In this document: positions 34,303 through 47,268 of the stretch, piece by piece
Layout: each line of letters opens with the position of its first letter
Position numbering within the stretch: position 1 is the first letter of the stretch
NCBI GenBank assembly: GCA_023014365.1
Contig: JAEBUN010000011.1
Coordinates: 744,001 to 808,000, forward strand
Direction of reading: 5' to 3'
Length of the DNA stretch: 64,000 bases
Source of the DNA: Lepiota brunneoincarnata
Taxonomy: Eukaryota > Basidiomycota > Agaricomycetes > Agaricales > Agaricaceae
Position numbers and translations under genes: made by a program
The notes under the pieces: model-generated
Database searches by the model: none
The model's input: the letters and a program-made list of their open reading frames with translations, nothing else
What the model was told of the DNA's origin: nothing

Positions 34303-36399
34303 TTCATGGCCTTCTGATTATTACCTGTCTATAAGTGCGTTTATAGCTTTTTTTTTTTTCACATACGCCTTGTTTGGGCTGATCGAGACATCCCAGCTTC
34401 GCACTGACCTGATTTTGAACGCCCGCTCTTTGCACGTCTCTTGTTAACAACCAATCTCGTATCTCCCTCGACCGACGCATACACTCCTTCATCTCCTTCG
34501 GATTTCCAATTTCGGTCCTTGCGCTCTGCTCCTTGCGAAAACCAGGAACTCTTCAATAGCTGTCTTTATTTTCTACCCGATGCCCTTGCCTCTCCCGATG
34601 AGGCCTAGCTCCCAGTCACCAGTGCTGGGAAGTATCGGATCTGCAGTCCTCCACTCTTCCCTCCCAAACCGGCATATAACGCAGACTTGAACACCTGATG
34701 TCAACTCTGACTCACCTGATCAAACCAACTCCGTCATTCCCCTTGGCTCGACATGCCCCTATTGTCTGATTGGCGCTCAATTGAATTGCTCGAAACATTG
34801 ACATAGCACGTGTATACACAGTCTTAACCCTATATGAGGTGTTTATGGCACTGGGGCTTGGAATGTCTGCGTTTCAGGCTTGATTATTTGTATCATGCCG
34901 TCTGTAAAAGTGCCCGGCGAGGAGAGCTGGATCCATGGGGCATTCGCCCTTAATTTGCGGTGGCTGCCACAGCTATTCCCCTCTCATGGCCGTGCGAGGG
35001 GTACGGAGACTTGCATATCACCTATTGTTATTGTTTATTCAGCCTGTCACATATCGCATAGCATGTACGTTTATTAGTTCCAGGATCATTGCGTTCTACA
35101 AGTATCTATGTATCCCCGTGGTTCGAAAAGCTTGTGCTCAATCGGAGAGACGGTGGGTTCTGGGATAGCCGACGGCGAAACGAGGTTAATCCTGCACAGT
35201 TTGACGTGGGAGTCGAGAGGCGAGTTCCCCGCCCGGGGAAGGAACTTTGCGTGTCTGAGGTAGGAATGTGTATTGATTATTGCTTTCCGCGTGCGCGAAT
35301 TCCCCGACTTCGCTTTTGGTCAAACCTTGCACCCTGACTACATAAGATGACTTGTTGTATTACTGGGGGAGGCTCTATCCGAGGCACGTAATTAGGATGT
35401 TTGACCTCCCTTCCCCTTCCCGGTACTCTACTTTGCTTTAGTAATGGGCATCCCGATGCGGTATGGCTCCGAACCATTTCTTGTGCGCATCAGCACTGGT
35501 TCATTGTGGCTTTTTGTGTAGGCCCGACTGGGGATTGATAGCTATATGCTATCCCTCCGTGTCCAACTATGAAACTATGAGAATGACGTATGGGTTGCAT
35601 CACTCGTAAGGAGCTATGTACGGGAGTAATAATCCTCTCGTTATATACTAGTTTCCTGCAAGGATTTCCGCCTCTTGAGGTGGAAGCGTACCGAAATCCG
35701 GACTAACATTCTCCTAACTTCTTTCGTCGTTTACCCCTTTCCCCTTCCTCCTCCTCCTCCTCCGTCTCCTTGTTGTTCAGGCTTCTCCGGGGTTTATAGC
35801 TAGCTCCATGGGGTTTTTCGGGATATCGTCATTATCGGATCCTTTAGGCGGCCCCTCAGCTTGGAGGGGTTTTTTTTTTTTTAAAGGTGGTGCTGTATAT
35901 ACATACTTAGTTGTGGCACGCCGAGATTTTCAATCCTCCTCTTCCTCACACTCCATTTGACGAATCGGCGTTGTTAGCTTGTCGGCGTTAGCTTTCTTGG
36001 CACTTTGGGTGTTGGGGAAATCGGCGTACTCGGAGCGTGTCGAAATACGAGACAATAAAAAGGATGAAATGAAGAATAAGAACTGGTAGACCGTAATAGG
36101 CATTAATAGTTCTTCTGCCAACCTGCCCAACCCCACAAAGATCTTGTGCTCAGCGTCTTTTTCCTTCCCGTTACACAAGAGCGCTCTTGAGTACTCTCGT
36201 CAACCAACCATCGGTGTCAAAAGTAAAAAAAAAAAAACCAAAGGGGGATCCAAAAATCAAATTTTGTAATGCAAGCGTGGTTCATTTACTGGTACATGGT
36301 ATGGAGCGAGAGAGAGAGATTTCCGACTTGTCATGACCAACTTCGTATTAGTCGTACACCGTCAATGCGAGGGAGGGATTCAAACTGTCCCAACTGATT
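34303..36399. other. Intergenic region
   Basis: About 2.1 kb with no recognised gene. It contains C/T-rich microsatellite (CTCCTC, 35738-35763), a T tract (35871-35882) and scattered short frames without domains. Confidence 0.5.
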
Positions 36400-38648
36400 T
36401 TACATCTCCCCAACATCGATGACTGCATTATCGATTAAAGTTTCAATGTCTTTGTGCCTCGGCTTGATGACGACCATGAATGGTTTTGGGGACCTAAAAA
36501 CACAAAAAGAGAACTTCAATAAAACTGATCAGCTATATTATAAACCCTCCCGCGACTCACGCAACCAAAGTCGACGTAGTCATTTCATAAGAGAGTTTGA
36601 TTGGATTACCGTCCATGTCGAGCGGGGCTTGGATAGTATAAGATGCGAGCAGATTGACCACAACCGAGTACAACATATCCAGACTGAAGTATCGACCAGG
36701 ACAGATCCTGTGCGAGAACGAACTCAATTAGTTACCCTCTTTTTTTTTTTTTGTTTACATGTGCGAAAGCAGTGACGTACCGGCGCCCATAGCCAAATGC
36801 AAATGTGACTGGATCAGGCACATCAGGATTCAATTGGCCATCCCGGATGAATCGGTCTGGTATGAATTCGTATGGTTCCGGATATGTCTCTGGATCATGG
36901 GCTATAGACCTTTGGGGGGGGGGGGGTTGCGAAGAAGATGTCAGCAGCCCGGTTCGGAGTTGACGTAGTTTATATAATTTACGTACCATGTACATCCGAT
37001 GACGATGGTTCCCTTAGGAATGAAGTAACCTTGATAGATGTCATCTTCGGAGAGGGCATGAGGAGCGGCTGCGAATCATGATTGTATATGAGCCCCGAGG
37101 TTGAGAAGAAAATAAAAAAAAAGCAACTGACAAATGGGTGCCACGTTCTGCCATCTCAGCAATTCCTTGACCATGGCATTGATGTAGGGAAGATTTTGTC
37201 GGTCGCTGAAGCTGGGCAGGCGGTCACGACCGACGACGGTATCAATTTCTGCGTGGGCTTTTGCTTGCACTTCCGGGTAGGAAGCCATAGCGATGAGGAA
37301 TGTGTGGCTAGCGGACAACGTCTGTTGATGCAACGAAAAAGGGGTTTTTTTTTTTTAGAGTGATTGAAAGCTATGTCGAGTATGGCAACATACCGTGTCA
37401 ACACCGCCTGTTGATAGGATAGGATGAGATTTAGAATCGAACGAGTAATCGACGCAGGCAGCTCACCAGTATACGCGATGCCCTGTGCAATTCTTGATCA
37501 AAATTTCAGCTTGTGCAAAGTCAGCCGAGGTTTCCGATATGTCCCCCAGCATGTCCACCACGACACATCCCTTGGCTTCGTTACGCGCCTATATAAAGCG
37601 ATCATAAGCAAAAGGTGTACTCGATTCGCTCGGTCTCTCTCTCAAGGGACTCACCATCTTCTCTCTCACTGCTTGATACGGAATTTCTCTCATTCCTTGG
37701 ATAGTCTTGTTCCATGCTTTCGCCTTCTTCTTGAATCCAGCGCCGGGGAACCAGTGGGGCATATGCTTCAACCATGGAAATATCTCAATAAAAACTGAAC
37801 TATTCCACTTGCAGATACCCTCCACCGCTTCCTCGACGTTGGTGATATAAGGATCGTTGTCCTTTTTCACCTCAATACCGTAGAGAGATTCCATGATAGA
37901 ATTGGTAAGAGCTCTGGAAAAAAATAAAAATAGATGGAGCGTGGGACGGCCGACGAATGTTGTAATAAATGCACGTACCGACGAAGATGAGCAGTAATTT
38001 TGTGCGGGGCTTGGAACACGCGGTGCAGGAGCAGCCTCGTCTGCTTCTCATGAACACCATGATAAGTTCCGAATTTTGTTCTGGCTGAAATACTGTTGAA
38101 ATAGTCGTCGATGGCCTTTCCAGAATTCGCCGTATCGCATGTGGGCCATACTCCAGGTCATGTCAATCCTATCCCACGACCGAGTCAAAAAAAAAAAAAA
38201 ACGATGAGCTGTGTGGCCAGCGAGGGAAAAAAAAAAAAATTATAATCAGCTCACACTTCAGTCATCATTCTGCTCGTAAATCGGTCCGAGTATTTCGAGG
38301 ATCTCTCTCCCAGCAGTTCATCGACTACCTTTGCAGAACCGAGAATTACGGCTCGTTTGCCCATCAAATTTACGGAGACGATGTCGCCTGGAATGTGTGT
38401 AGTTGAGGTCTAGCGCGAATAGGGTTGATGACGGCAAAAATGTACCTACCATATTGCTTAAACCACTGGTCGAAGGTCAGCCACCAACCTTCCCCTGGCA
38501 CGTCTAATGCATTTCCAATAATCGGAAGGGGCTTAGGACCTGGGGGATGAGGCAATTGCTGTTTTGGCGATTTAGTCCAGTGGTAGAAAACCAGGCCCAA
38601 CGCGACCAAGGATGTAGTAATGCCGAGGGGATTGATTTCTAGCGTCAT
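36400..38648 (-). CDS. Cytochrome P450 monooxygenase (P450-2)
   Basis: ATG at 38648 precedes an anchor (LGITTSLVALGLVFYHW) and hinge HPPGPKPLPIIGN. The C-helix region reads YGEFWKGHRRLF. The I-helix TG/GVDT/TLSASH is split by introns near 37330-37440, with ExxR in VKELLRW and heme loop FAFGYGRR/ICPGRYFS around an intron near 36705-36780. The last exon ends LIDNAVIDVGEM with TAA at 36400-36402. It is similar in architecture to P450-1 and lies 4.6 kb away on the same strand, so a tandem duplication with later divergence is plausible. Frame breaks of one base near 38090 and 37482 look technical. Introns carry long A/T homopolymers. Substrate unknown. Confidence 0.88.
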
Positions 38649-41604
38649 TTGGAGGTTTAGGACGCAAGGAGAGCCGTATAAAACACGGGTGTCGAGGGCT
38701 ATAAAAACTATCCAAGCAGAGCCTCGTGTTGGTATTGTGGCCCAATGAGTGTCTGGATGGGCCGATCGGAATGGGGTTGCGACAATTCCGTGGCCCGGAA
38801 GGGAATGTATACAATCTTCCCATATTCCCATATTCGCTTGGACCCGGAGGGTAGTGAAGATTTTGATTTGTAGGTTATTTCATATGGACCCATGCTTATT
38901 GTTAATCTCGTGATCAATGCCTATTGTTGACCTTCCTGCATTCTTTGACCCGGCAGATGATTATGATGCGTAGCGAGGGGACCAGCAACCCTTGAACTTG
39001 CATTCTCAGTCGCAGATGATGCTGTGTGCCGTATTTCATCTCTCTCTCTCATTTTCCCTCTCCGTGTGGTGGCACGGTGCTTATCGGTACTAGTGTTCTC
39101 TCGCAGCTGATCTGTGTCAAAGTATACGAAGACAGGTGTGCTCTGCGGCTTGCCGGGGTGATCGGGTTTGTTTTCGTGCTACATCGCAAGTAATGAATGT
39201 GCAATTGAACAAGTCCCAGCCGAGTCCATCCGTCCTCTTCATAGTCCATCAGAGTCAAATGTTCTTACGCTTGGTCCGGCACGGGCAAGCGACCCAATAG
39301 GGTGTATAATTGATCGATCAAAGTAGACAATTAATAACATTGATGATCCGCCTCTGAACAATTAGTCTTGCCCCCCCCCCCTGCGAACCATACTTACGGC
39401 AATGTGTGCCGATCACGTAGCAGCCTCGGAGTTGCTCGAGAAGAAGAAAGTGCTCAAGTTGAGGGAAAGTATCTACGGGCGCAGGATTCATCCTCGACGC
39501 GCGATATGTGAGTATGTCGGGAGAGGTTCTAAACAAGGAAAGAATGCATACACTAGCCTTATTCAGGAAGCTCCATCTTCGGTCGATATTTTTGGAAGGA
39601 AGGTCGGGTGACTGCATGGACATATTCTGCCAAGATTTTTGAGGAGGGGGAGGGGCAGGGATAGAAGACGGGAATCTAGCGAAACGCAGGGTAGGATGGA
39701 GGGTGTGCAAAGCAATTTTCAAGCTTATGGCTGGAGAACGCCAGGTAAGGTTAGGCCGTCTAGTACGAGCCACGGGTTGGTAAGTGTGATGGGGAGGGAG
39801 ATCAGGAATATGTCAGAGCGCGCTAATGCTGATGCTGATGGGCCATGGTTGGCCGGCTGAAATAAAACACTGCCGCAAACCATAGGAGATGGGGGGTTCC
39901 AGTTAGCCACAATGTTGTTCCCGCCCTCGCCGGAACCCGCTATGAATATCATGACGTCTCCCCCGCTTGATCTGCCCCCAAGTTGCTTCTGAATTCAATA
40001 TGAATCGTCCATTCCTTCTTCTCTTATCGGAGCGGGACAGCCGGGGAGAACGCTCATGCTCGACAATTACCTAGATTATCCCTTCGTTCTGAGGAAGGCT
40101 CCATTTGGCCGGTTTGAGCTTCGTTCCAGGAAATGGCTCAGCAAACTATCTGGAAACGTTCGGGGAGGGCCGGGCTTGTGGGGGAGGTAAGAATGCGGCT
40201 GCTCCGCCTAGACATGCCAAGCTAACTCGAGTAATGCAAAGGGCCCGGTCCCGGGTTACGCTGCGCTTATTTGCTCCAAGGTTATTGGGCGTGATGTTGT
40301 ATATGCATGTATGTATGTAGTGTCTGTGCAATCGTCTCTTCTTTCAAGCTGTGTGGGTTGAAAAAAAGGAGGTTGGCGTCTCACCAAGGCTCTCGGCGCA
40401 GCAGGTCCGAGTAAAATCAAGATGTCTCCAGAGCGTTCCGTAAAGTATAATAACCGAACCTTTCCCATAATAACTGTCCGTGCACCGGTCGTGCCTGATC
40501 GTGATAGGCAGTGGGTCCAGTGATTACATAGAGGAGCTAAAGTATCCCGACTGCGGTCCTCTACTTAAGCGTGGAATTTAATCCTCTTTCAAAAAGAGTA
40601 TTAGCTTCATGGGCGACACTTCCACAACATTGCATGCGACTCGCAGTCCCGTACTTGACATACGCCCAGTTGCAGTCTTCCTCGCGCCTCTTCCTCGGAA
40701 AAAAAAAAACCAAAAAACCCAGGCGCCAGTTCGACCCTGTACAACGTAAGCTCAACGTCCCTGACTGATCCATCTCAGTACGCTTCTTCAAAGCCCCGCC
40801 CCACCTCCCCCCCCTCCGAGCTCAAAAATGATGATTTGCGATCAGACCCGCATCATTTTTTTGAGGAAGCCCCAGTTCAGTTTCAATATCGTGGCTCCAT
40901 TGAGCCACCTAACGTCAGGGATCTCGCGTATCATCAGGGCCGCGGGAAAAAAGAAAAAAAAAAAAAGAGAGAGAAAAGTCGTTCGTCTTAATTGTAGGCT
41001 TCGCAGCATCGCTTGTTTCGATTATCCGCCCTCTTATTGAATTTCGGTGTGCTCGCCGAAGTGCTTGCGAAAGGTTCTGAGTTTCAGGTGAGGGTGGGTT
41101 CTTTACCAGGTTTGAGGATCGCCCCCTGGAAGGGTTCTTAACTGACAGACGAAACAGACAATGCGGACAGCAGTTATCGAAGACGCATCAGGATTGTCCA
41201 GTCCAGGGTTAGAAGAGGACTAAAAAAAGATGGTGGTTTGAGTATGCAATCTCTGCAGTCCAGCTAGATAGCGTGTTTCAGTATCACCTACCGAGTGTAC
41301 ATCACGAGACCGTGTAGCAGCACAAGCGCGCAGGTGAAACCTACTTCATGACGGCATAGTGTCGCACAGTCAGAATACACATATCTAAATAATCTAATGG
41401 TTGAACAACAAATGCAGGACAATGGAAAAATATCTAAAATTTTTCCTGCGACGCTGTCTTACAGAAAACAGACTTTGCGAGGGAAAAGTTTTCAACTTGC
41501 GAAAGGGGAAGCTAATTAGTCAGTGAATAGTTCCAACTGGCTTCGCTTCTCGACCCGGCGTCTACGCATCACAAGTCCAAAAAAAGAAAGAAGGCTATTA
41601 TCGA
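38649..41604. other. Intergenic region with unassigned minus-strand frames
   Basis: About 3 kb. Minus-strand frames at 39318-39773 (151 codons) and 39725-39952 overlap in different phases and might be an intron-containing small gene, but I recognise no domain. The remainder holds homopolymer tracts and no repeat family seen elsewhere in the window. Confidence 0.45.
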
Positions 41605-42730
41605 TCACGAGCGTGCAGCAGGCTTGCTGGGTACAAATATCCACTGGAAGGACATAAGGACACGGAAACCAACAGCAACGCCTAGTGCGCCCGCTGTACC
41701 CAATTTAGCAAGAATGGCGCGACCGACAAAGGCGCCGAGGAAGAGGACGAGGGCGGCGATGAGGCGATGGTCGCGGGTCAAGACGCGTTGGCGAAAGCGG
41801 AAGAGACCCGGGTCCGTAAGTAATTCGACCCATACTGTGGTTAGCACGACTACAAAGAGGGTTAGCATATGGTTCTAGAGCAAAGGAAGCCCCATGCCAA
41901 GGACGCCGTTTCACAGCTTGACAAGCATATTGGAAGCATAGTAGTGGATCTTTGGCGCAGGGGTACCAGAAAAGGCAGGAACACGTACTGGTGGTACCGA
42001 ACTGGGTATTTAGCCGCTTGCCCAAGATACCCTGCACACCCAGACTAGCGCTCATGAAACCAAGACCAACAAATGTTAAAACATTGTTCCATGCGGGTTC
42101 ATCAGCGCGCATTGGAAATGCTGGGCTCGCCCGACTTCCAGAATGCGATGGCTGCCGGCCATGGTGAGAATGGCTTGAACGAAGGTGCCGAAGACGAGCC
42201 AGCTGCGTTTGTGGGGTCCAATGCGGTCCCCTAGGCGTCCAAAGAAAGAGCCTAGTTGGAAGGTGATCAGGGAACATAGAGCTTGTTGATCGGCTCTGTG
42301 GAAGGTTTGGTCGCGGAAACCAGGCGCGCCTTCGAATAGACGGGCGAGGGCAAGGGCGAGCTAAGGTGGATGAGGTTGAATGGGTTGGGAGGGGGAGTCG
42401 CGTTTTCCGTGTATAATGTACTCACCTGGGCAAAGTTTCCGGTTTGGAAACCGCACCATACGAAGATGGCAGAGAAGGAGATGACATCACTGCGTTGAGG
42501 TTAGGTTCTCCAGCACTGAGAAAAATTTTGGCGACAACACATACATATATCCGGTCATGAAGCAGTATGCGGCCAGAGGAGCCGTTGTCTGTTTCGGGTC
42601 GACATCCTCTTGTAGGTATTGCCAGAGGGAAACGGAGTGCTGCCTCTTTTCCCCCGTGTTCGACATCCATCTCGGAGTGACTGCCGATGACTGTGGAGCG
42701 CGGAGAGGGGGATTTGGATTGGTCTGCCAT
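41605..42730 (-). CDS. DUF1275 (YoaK-family) membrane protein
   Basis: ATG at 42730; TGA at 41605-41607. A cytoplasmic N-terminus with KRQHSVSLWQYLQEDVDP leads to AAYCFMTGYM, then DVISFSAIFVWCGFQTGNFAQ, the family's hallmark first membrane segments. Later helices include LITFQLGSFFGRLGDRIG, LTFVGLGFMSASLGVQG and LIAALVLFLGAFVGRAIL. About six membrane segments are expected, as in bacterial YoaK-type proteins of unknown transport role. Introns: near 42487-42545, 42362-42425, and a longer one near 41850-41990. One-base shifts near 42655, 42157 and 42107 disrupt the frame but leave the family pattern continuous. Confidence 0.82.
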
Positions 42731-45467
42731 AAGGATTCGTTCGTAGGGGCGGTCGTGAAAGGAAGATGAAAGGAATCGGGTGACCGAGGGTGGTGGAAAG
42801 GAGCGTGGATTGGCAATGGCCTTTTTGTGTATTTTGCTATGGGAGTAGCTGGGTAAGGTCAGCTGTTCTTGGCAGCTTGAGTTTAGCGGAAGCCCGGTTC
42901 GGCGACTCGGAGCTATTCACCCAACGATTGATTTTCCCAGCTCTAACGCCGATTTGGTATGCCTCTTGGCAGTCCTCTGTCCCTCGAGAGGTCGATTAGG
43001 TTTGGTTCTGGATATTAGAATACGGTAGAGTTGGAATGCTGTAGACTAGAAGAATGTTTTCTGTCTGTTTACGTCTGTGTTTTACCCTGCATTTGTCAGC
43101 GCCACCGTCCCGACTGATCACAATGGCTGTTCAGCCAACAACCAGCCCTCCTCAAGTCCCTCTTGCGATATATTTAATCATACCCTGCCCACCGTTGCTT
43201 GTCGATCTCTAAGAGTGTCCCTGACCTACCAATAGATCGCTTTCGCAAGCAGTCCAATAGTCGACATGTATTCCTCCGCTCAAACTACGCAGACCTCCTT
43301 TCCGAACTCTTCCCAAACTCGGCACAGCAAGCACCCTTTTATCCAAAACTCGTTATGACCGGGAGAAAACTCTATGCGTTTACCCCACGGCTGCACATTT
43401 ACGTCACCCTGACTGTTCAGAAGTCTTTCACCGACATCCCAAGCTCCCTTGCCAACGGATCAGACCCTCCTTGGCAGGTGTCCAAGCCTCCCAAGCCCTG
43501 CTTGGTGTGCTACGTCCCTTGAACAGAACCGCTGGTGCTCAGGCTTGCAGAGCCCACGTTTAATGCTAAGCCTACATTTAACTTCAATGACTCCATTGAC
43601 GCAATTCTTGGCGAATTATTTTCAAGTTCGAATGGCGATAATCGGATTTTTAAGAATGTGTGAATTGCTGGGTTTGATGAAGCGATAATTGTGACCCATG
43701 AGGTACTCAAGCTTCGAGATGGTCCTGAGGGTTGTCAGCCACATTCTTATATCATTACTTGTGTAACAGGTTGGCAGGCCTGAGATTGTCGTATATAGGA
43801 GGCCAAGCCTCCCACCGGTCCATAGCAGCATGATTTCTGAAGTGCTGGCGGGATTGTCGGACAAAGGGGGACATCGCTTATACCACGCGTACCTATCTGT
43901 CTCTTCGTTATCTTCGTGAGCGCTTGTGGCCGCTCAAGCTCAGCACAAATCTTGTAAGCACCGACCCAAACGCCGCTGTGGTACAGCCTTGGCAATATCG
44001 TTGGCTCTCACCAATGAAAGCCTAAGTGATCTTGGTATTGCAATGATACGAAAGTATTCAATCAGCTGTTCCGGGTTTCGGCGATGTGCCGTCAGATGTG
44101 GAAACCTTTTAGCACAGGGCTGTGTTTCCAAAACAGCATGAGACGGATCACTCCTGTTCCGTCGACATTTCCTATATTTTTGGAACACATGATCATGACG
44201 CACTATTAATACATGGGTAAAGAAACGAGTGGGCGCTCTCCGTTAATTGGCTGAAGAGACCGTATGGTTTTGCGATATGACCCGCCTATCACGGTGCGTT
44301 GACAGCTAGGCGCTGGTACGTGGGAGATAATTGTGACCGACGATGTCGAGTCCTAACGACTCCCGAGTTTTTTTGTTCTCTCTCTCTCAGGCCCGTTGAC
44401 CGCGAACACCGACAACTTCGTCGCCAATGGCAGCAGTAGCTGGTGTATTGACCACTCCCAAGCCAACCATTGCTATCTACCATATCCCATAATCCAAGCA
44501 GTTGGAATGCTTCCGAACGCTGGTCACAACACACTCTGAGGTCTCACGTCCATCTGAACCAGTGACGGACCCGCCTAACACAACTGGAGTGTCCTGCCGG
44601 TGCTGGCACCATTCTTGCTTGGAATTCTGTGCTTATTTACGTTCCTGGGTAATGACGGATAGGTTCGCTCGCAGTTCTGGGGCTGATCAATGTAGATAGG
44701 AATGAAAGTATCTTTGGACACAGAGGGTGGTAACAGTTATAGGAAACGGGTTCCATGGGAAACAGTCGACTGGTATGTACCACGGACACAAGCATATCCG
44801 GAAAGTACCGTACCTTAAATGCCCTCGAAATATAGCCCCTTAGAAAGACAAGTCCATTCTCGGTGGACTCCCTGTCAGTCGACGCATCCACTCCAGCTGG
44901 CACAAGCATTTGTGGATGAGCCGATAACGGGAGCTACTGTGCCTTGGGGGTCAAAAAATACAAAGAGCATTTGTGCCTGATGGGCCCCGGTGAATGGATA
45001 CCCGACTAAGCGAGAGCCGACAGTTACCAGTAGGTTACCCCAGCATCTCCGTTAATCATGCTCCACAACACGCTCAGGCTGCTGCCGACTTGTTCAGGAC
45101 CTCGGGTACATATGTATGTTGTTGTTGTGTTGTTTTCTTCTGACACTGGGGCCGACTGTATCTCGTGCGATAGGAACGGCGTTTGGTCCTTATCGGAAGT
45201 TCGATTGACGTCTTGGCAAGTAGCGGGGGAGAGAGGGGCCGAGTACACCCCGATGATGATTGTTCTACGGTAATGATACCGTTCGTGGTATAAATGGCCT
45301 AGTACCGAGTACTATGCGATAAGATAGGCCCGTTTCCGAGTTCTTTGATAAGAAGTTCTTCCAGCGTTTGCATGCACGTGATTAACACATGTTTATGAGA
45401 GAAGTTCCTGCCAAACAACACGAAACGCCAAGAGTGAATCAAATTCATTTACAGCAACCAACCATTG
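42731..45467. other. Intergenic region with a possible decayed gene
   Basis: About 2.7 kb. From about 43269 to 43790 the plus strand can be read, with frame changes, as a protein containing PTFNAKPTFNFNDSIDAIL and FDEAIIVTHEVLKLRDGPEG, which looks conserved in style but has stops and no family I can name. Nothing recognisable from 43800 to 45467 except the presumed CSN5 promoter. Confidence 0.4.
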
Positions 45468-46911
45468 ATGGCTTCCAACATCGCCCTTCGGTCCTTTGCC
45501 TTGAGCAATAATATCCTCGAAATATCACCGCAGGATGAGATATTCCGTTTTGATGTCGAGGAAAACAAAAAAATAAACCGAGAAGCACCGTGGAGTAAAG
45601 AGTGAGCACAGGACACACAGCTATCGATTGAGGGGGTTCGTAAAGTTCTGAGCGGCGGACCCACAGCCCCCATTATTTCAAGTCCTGCAAGATCTCCGCA
45701 ATTGCGCTTATCAAGATGGTAACGATGTTCTTGTTCTTTTTTGTGTGATGTGCTTATGTCGATGGTACAGGTTATCCATGCACGTTCTGGTGTGCCCCAC
45801 GAGATCATGGGTCTTATGCAGGGGAAGGTGATTGGGACCTCGCTGGTCATTATGGACTCTTTTGCGCTCCCGGTTCAGGGAACGGAAACTCGTGTTAATG
45901 CCGCGAACGAGGCTAACGAGTACATGGTAGAGTATATTGACAAGAGCGAGAAGGTTTGTCACTCTCATGTTGTTATGCAACGCATCGATGTAACCTGTTG
46001 ACATGCAATAAGGCTGGCCGTCTAGAAAATGCGATCGGTTGGTATCACTCACACCCTGGATATGGGTGCTGGCTATCTGGAATCGATGTGAACACCCAGA
46101 TGAACAATCAGAAGTTTCAGGACCCATTCGTTGCGGTGGTGGTATGTGTCTTTCATCTCAATCGATTCGATGATGCTCTCTCATGCTCATCCATTTAACC
46201 CACCCACCCCCTTACGCAGATCGACCCCAACCGCACAATTTCAGCGGGCAAAGTTGACTATTGGCGCGTTCCGCACGTATCCTGAGAATTACACCCCTCC
46301 GAGCGCTGTTACTTCCGAGTACCAGTCGATTCCTCTCAGCAAGATTGAAGACTTTGGTGTTCATGCGAATCAGTACTATCAACTTGAGGTGGAGATCTTC
46401 AAGTCAAGTCTGGATAATGACCTTCTCGCGATGCTATGGAACAAGTATTGGGTGAATACTCTAAGTCAGAGTCCACTTATCTCCGTGAGTCAAATCTGAT
46501 GTTCGAAAAAAAGAGGGTTAGTTGCTGAGCCTGATAATAGAACCGAGCGTATGCTGTGTCACAGCTTAACGATCTGCATCAGAAGCTAGCCAAAGCACAA
46601 AGCACTGTTGTCAACACAAGAGCAGTACCCCCGACTTCGAAGGACAAGGAGATTGCTGGGAACAAGGAGAAGGAAGAGAAAAAGAAGGAGGACAACAATC
46701 AACTAGCGAAGAGTGTCAAGGATAGGTATGTGTTGGTCTAACTCACCTACGGGAACTGTACTGATCACCTCATTGTAGTACTAAGATTGCGGCCGAGGCT
46801 CAGCACGGACTCATTGCACAGGTTCTCAAGGATGTGATCTTCTCGATACGTCCCAACCCTCAATCAAAGACGGGGGAACTTTCTCAGGTAGCAGATATGA
46901 CTATCAGTTGA
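45468..46911 (+). CDS. CSN5: COP9 signalosome subunit 5 (JAMM deneddylase)
   Basis: Exons 45468-45601, 45667-45718, 45771-45953, 46013-46141, 46220-46484, 46541-46725 and 46779-46911, all GT-AG. The N-terminus runs to [18 protein letters not shown]. The MPN+ domain has a catalytic Glu in [12 protein letters not shown] and the zinc motif [14 protein letters not shown] (H-x-H-x7-S-x2-D). The C-terminal helices follow from [17 protein letters not shown]5 is the metalloprotease of the signalosome, removing Nedd8/Rub1 from cullins. One extra T near 46260 (family reads [11 protein letters not shown]) breaks exon 5. The product is about 320 residues, close to the family size. The last residues (DMTIS) are less certain, because a further intron could begin at 46889. 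Confidence 0.93.
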
Positions 46912-47268
46912 ACAGTCCTGGTTCAATGTTGCGTCGATGCGTTTGTTCTGCCTCATTGTACACTATCTATCCATGCAACCAGAGATTCAATTGAGAATTG
47001 ATAGCGGCTGCCTCCGGCCCGCGTTTCCGACGCCAAACATTGAACCAAACAAACGATTTGTGATCCACCCAACAAACCTTGCTCACCGTCAAGACCTCAA
47101 ACAGCCATCGCCAGTCGCCAAAGTGAGTTTCGTCCCCGTAATTCATCCAGGCAGTGCCTTTGGAAGCCCTTTGTTCAAATTCCGGCCGTAATCGCCATTA
47201 TGGATGGCTGGATGCATGAAATGTTGGCTGGATGACGAGCTGACGTCTATTTGTATTCCCCTCATAGA
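46912..47268. other. Intergenic/promoter region of eL20
   Basis: About 360 bp without a convincing frame. The AG just before the eL20 ATG (…CCTCATAG) allows a short upstream coding exon that I cannot place. Confidence 0.5.

Noticed and set aside
36911..36923. G11-12 tract as a quadruplex or regulatory element
   Set aside because: It lies inside a P450-2 intron next to the acceptor as the complementary C tract; long homopolymers are common in these introns and may be miscounted.
29498..38648. Secondary-metabolite gene cluster around the P450s
   Set aside because: No terpene synthase, PKS, NRPS, prenyltransferase or cluster regulator is present, and genes between the P450s are a tRNA and a ubiquitin-fold gene.
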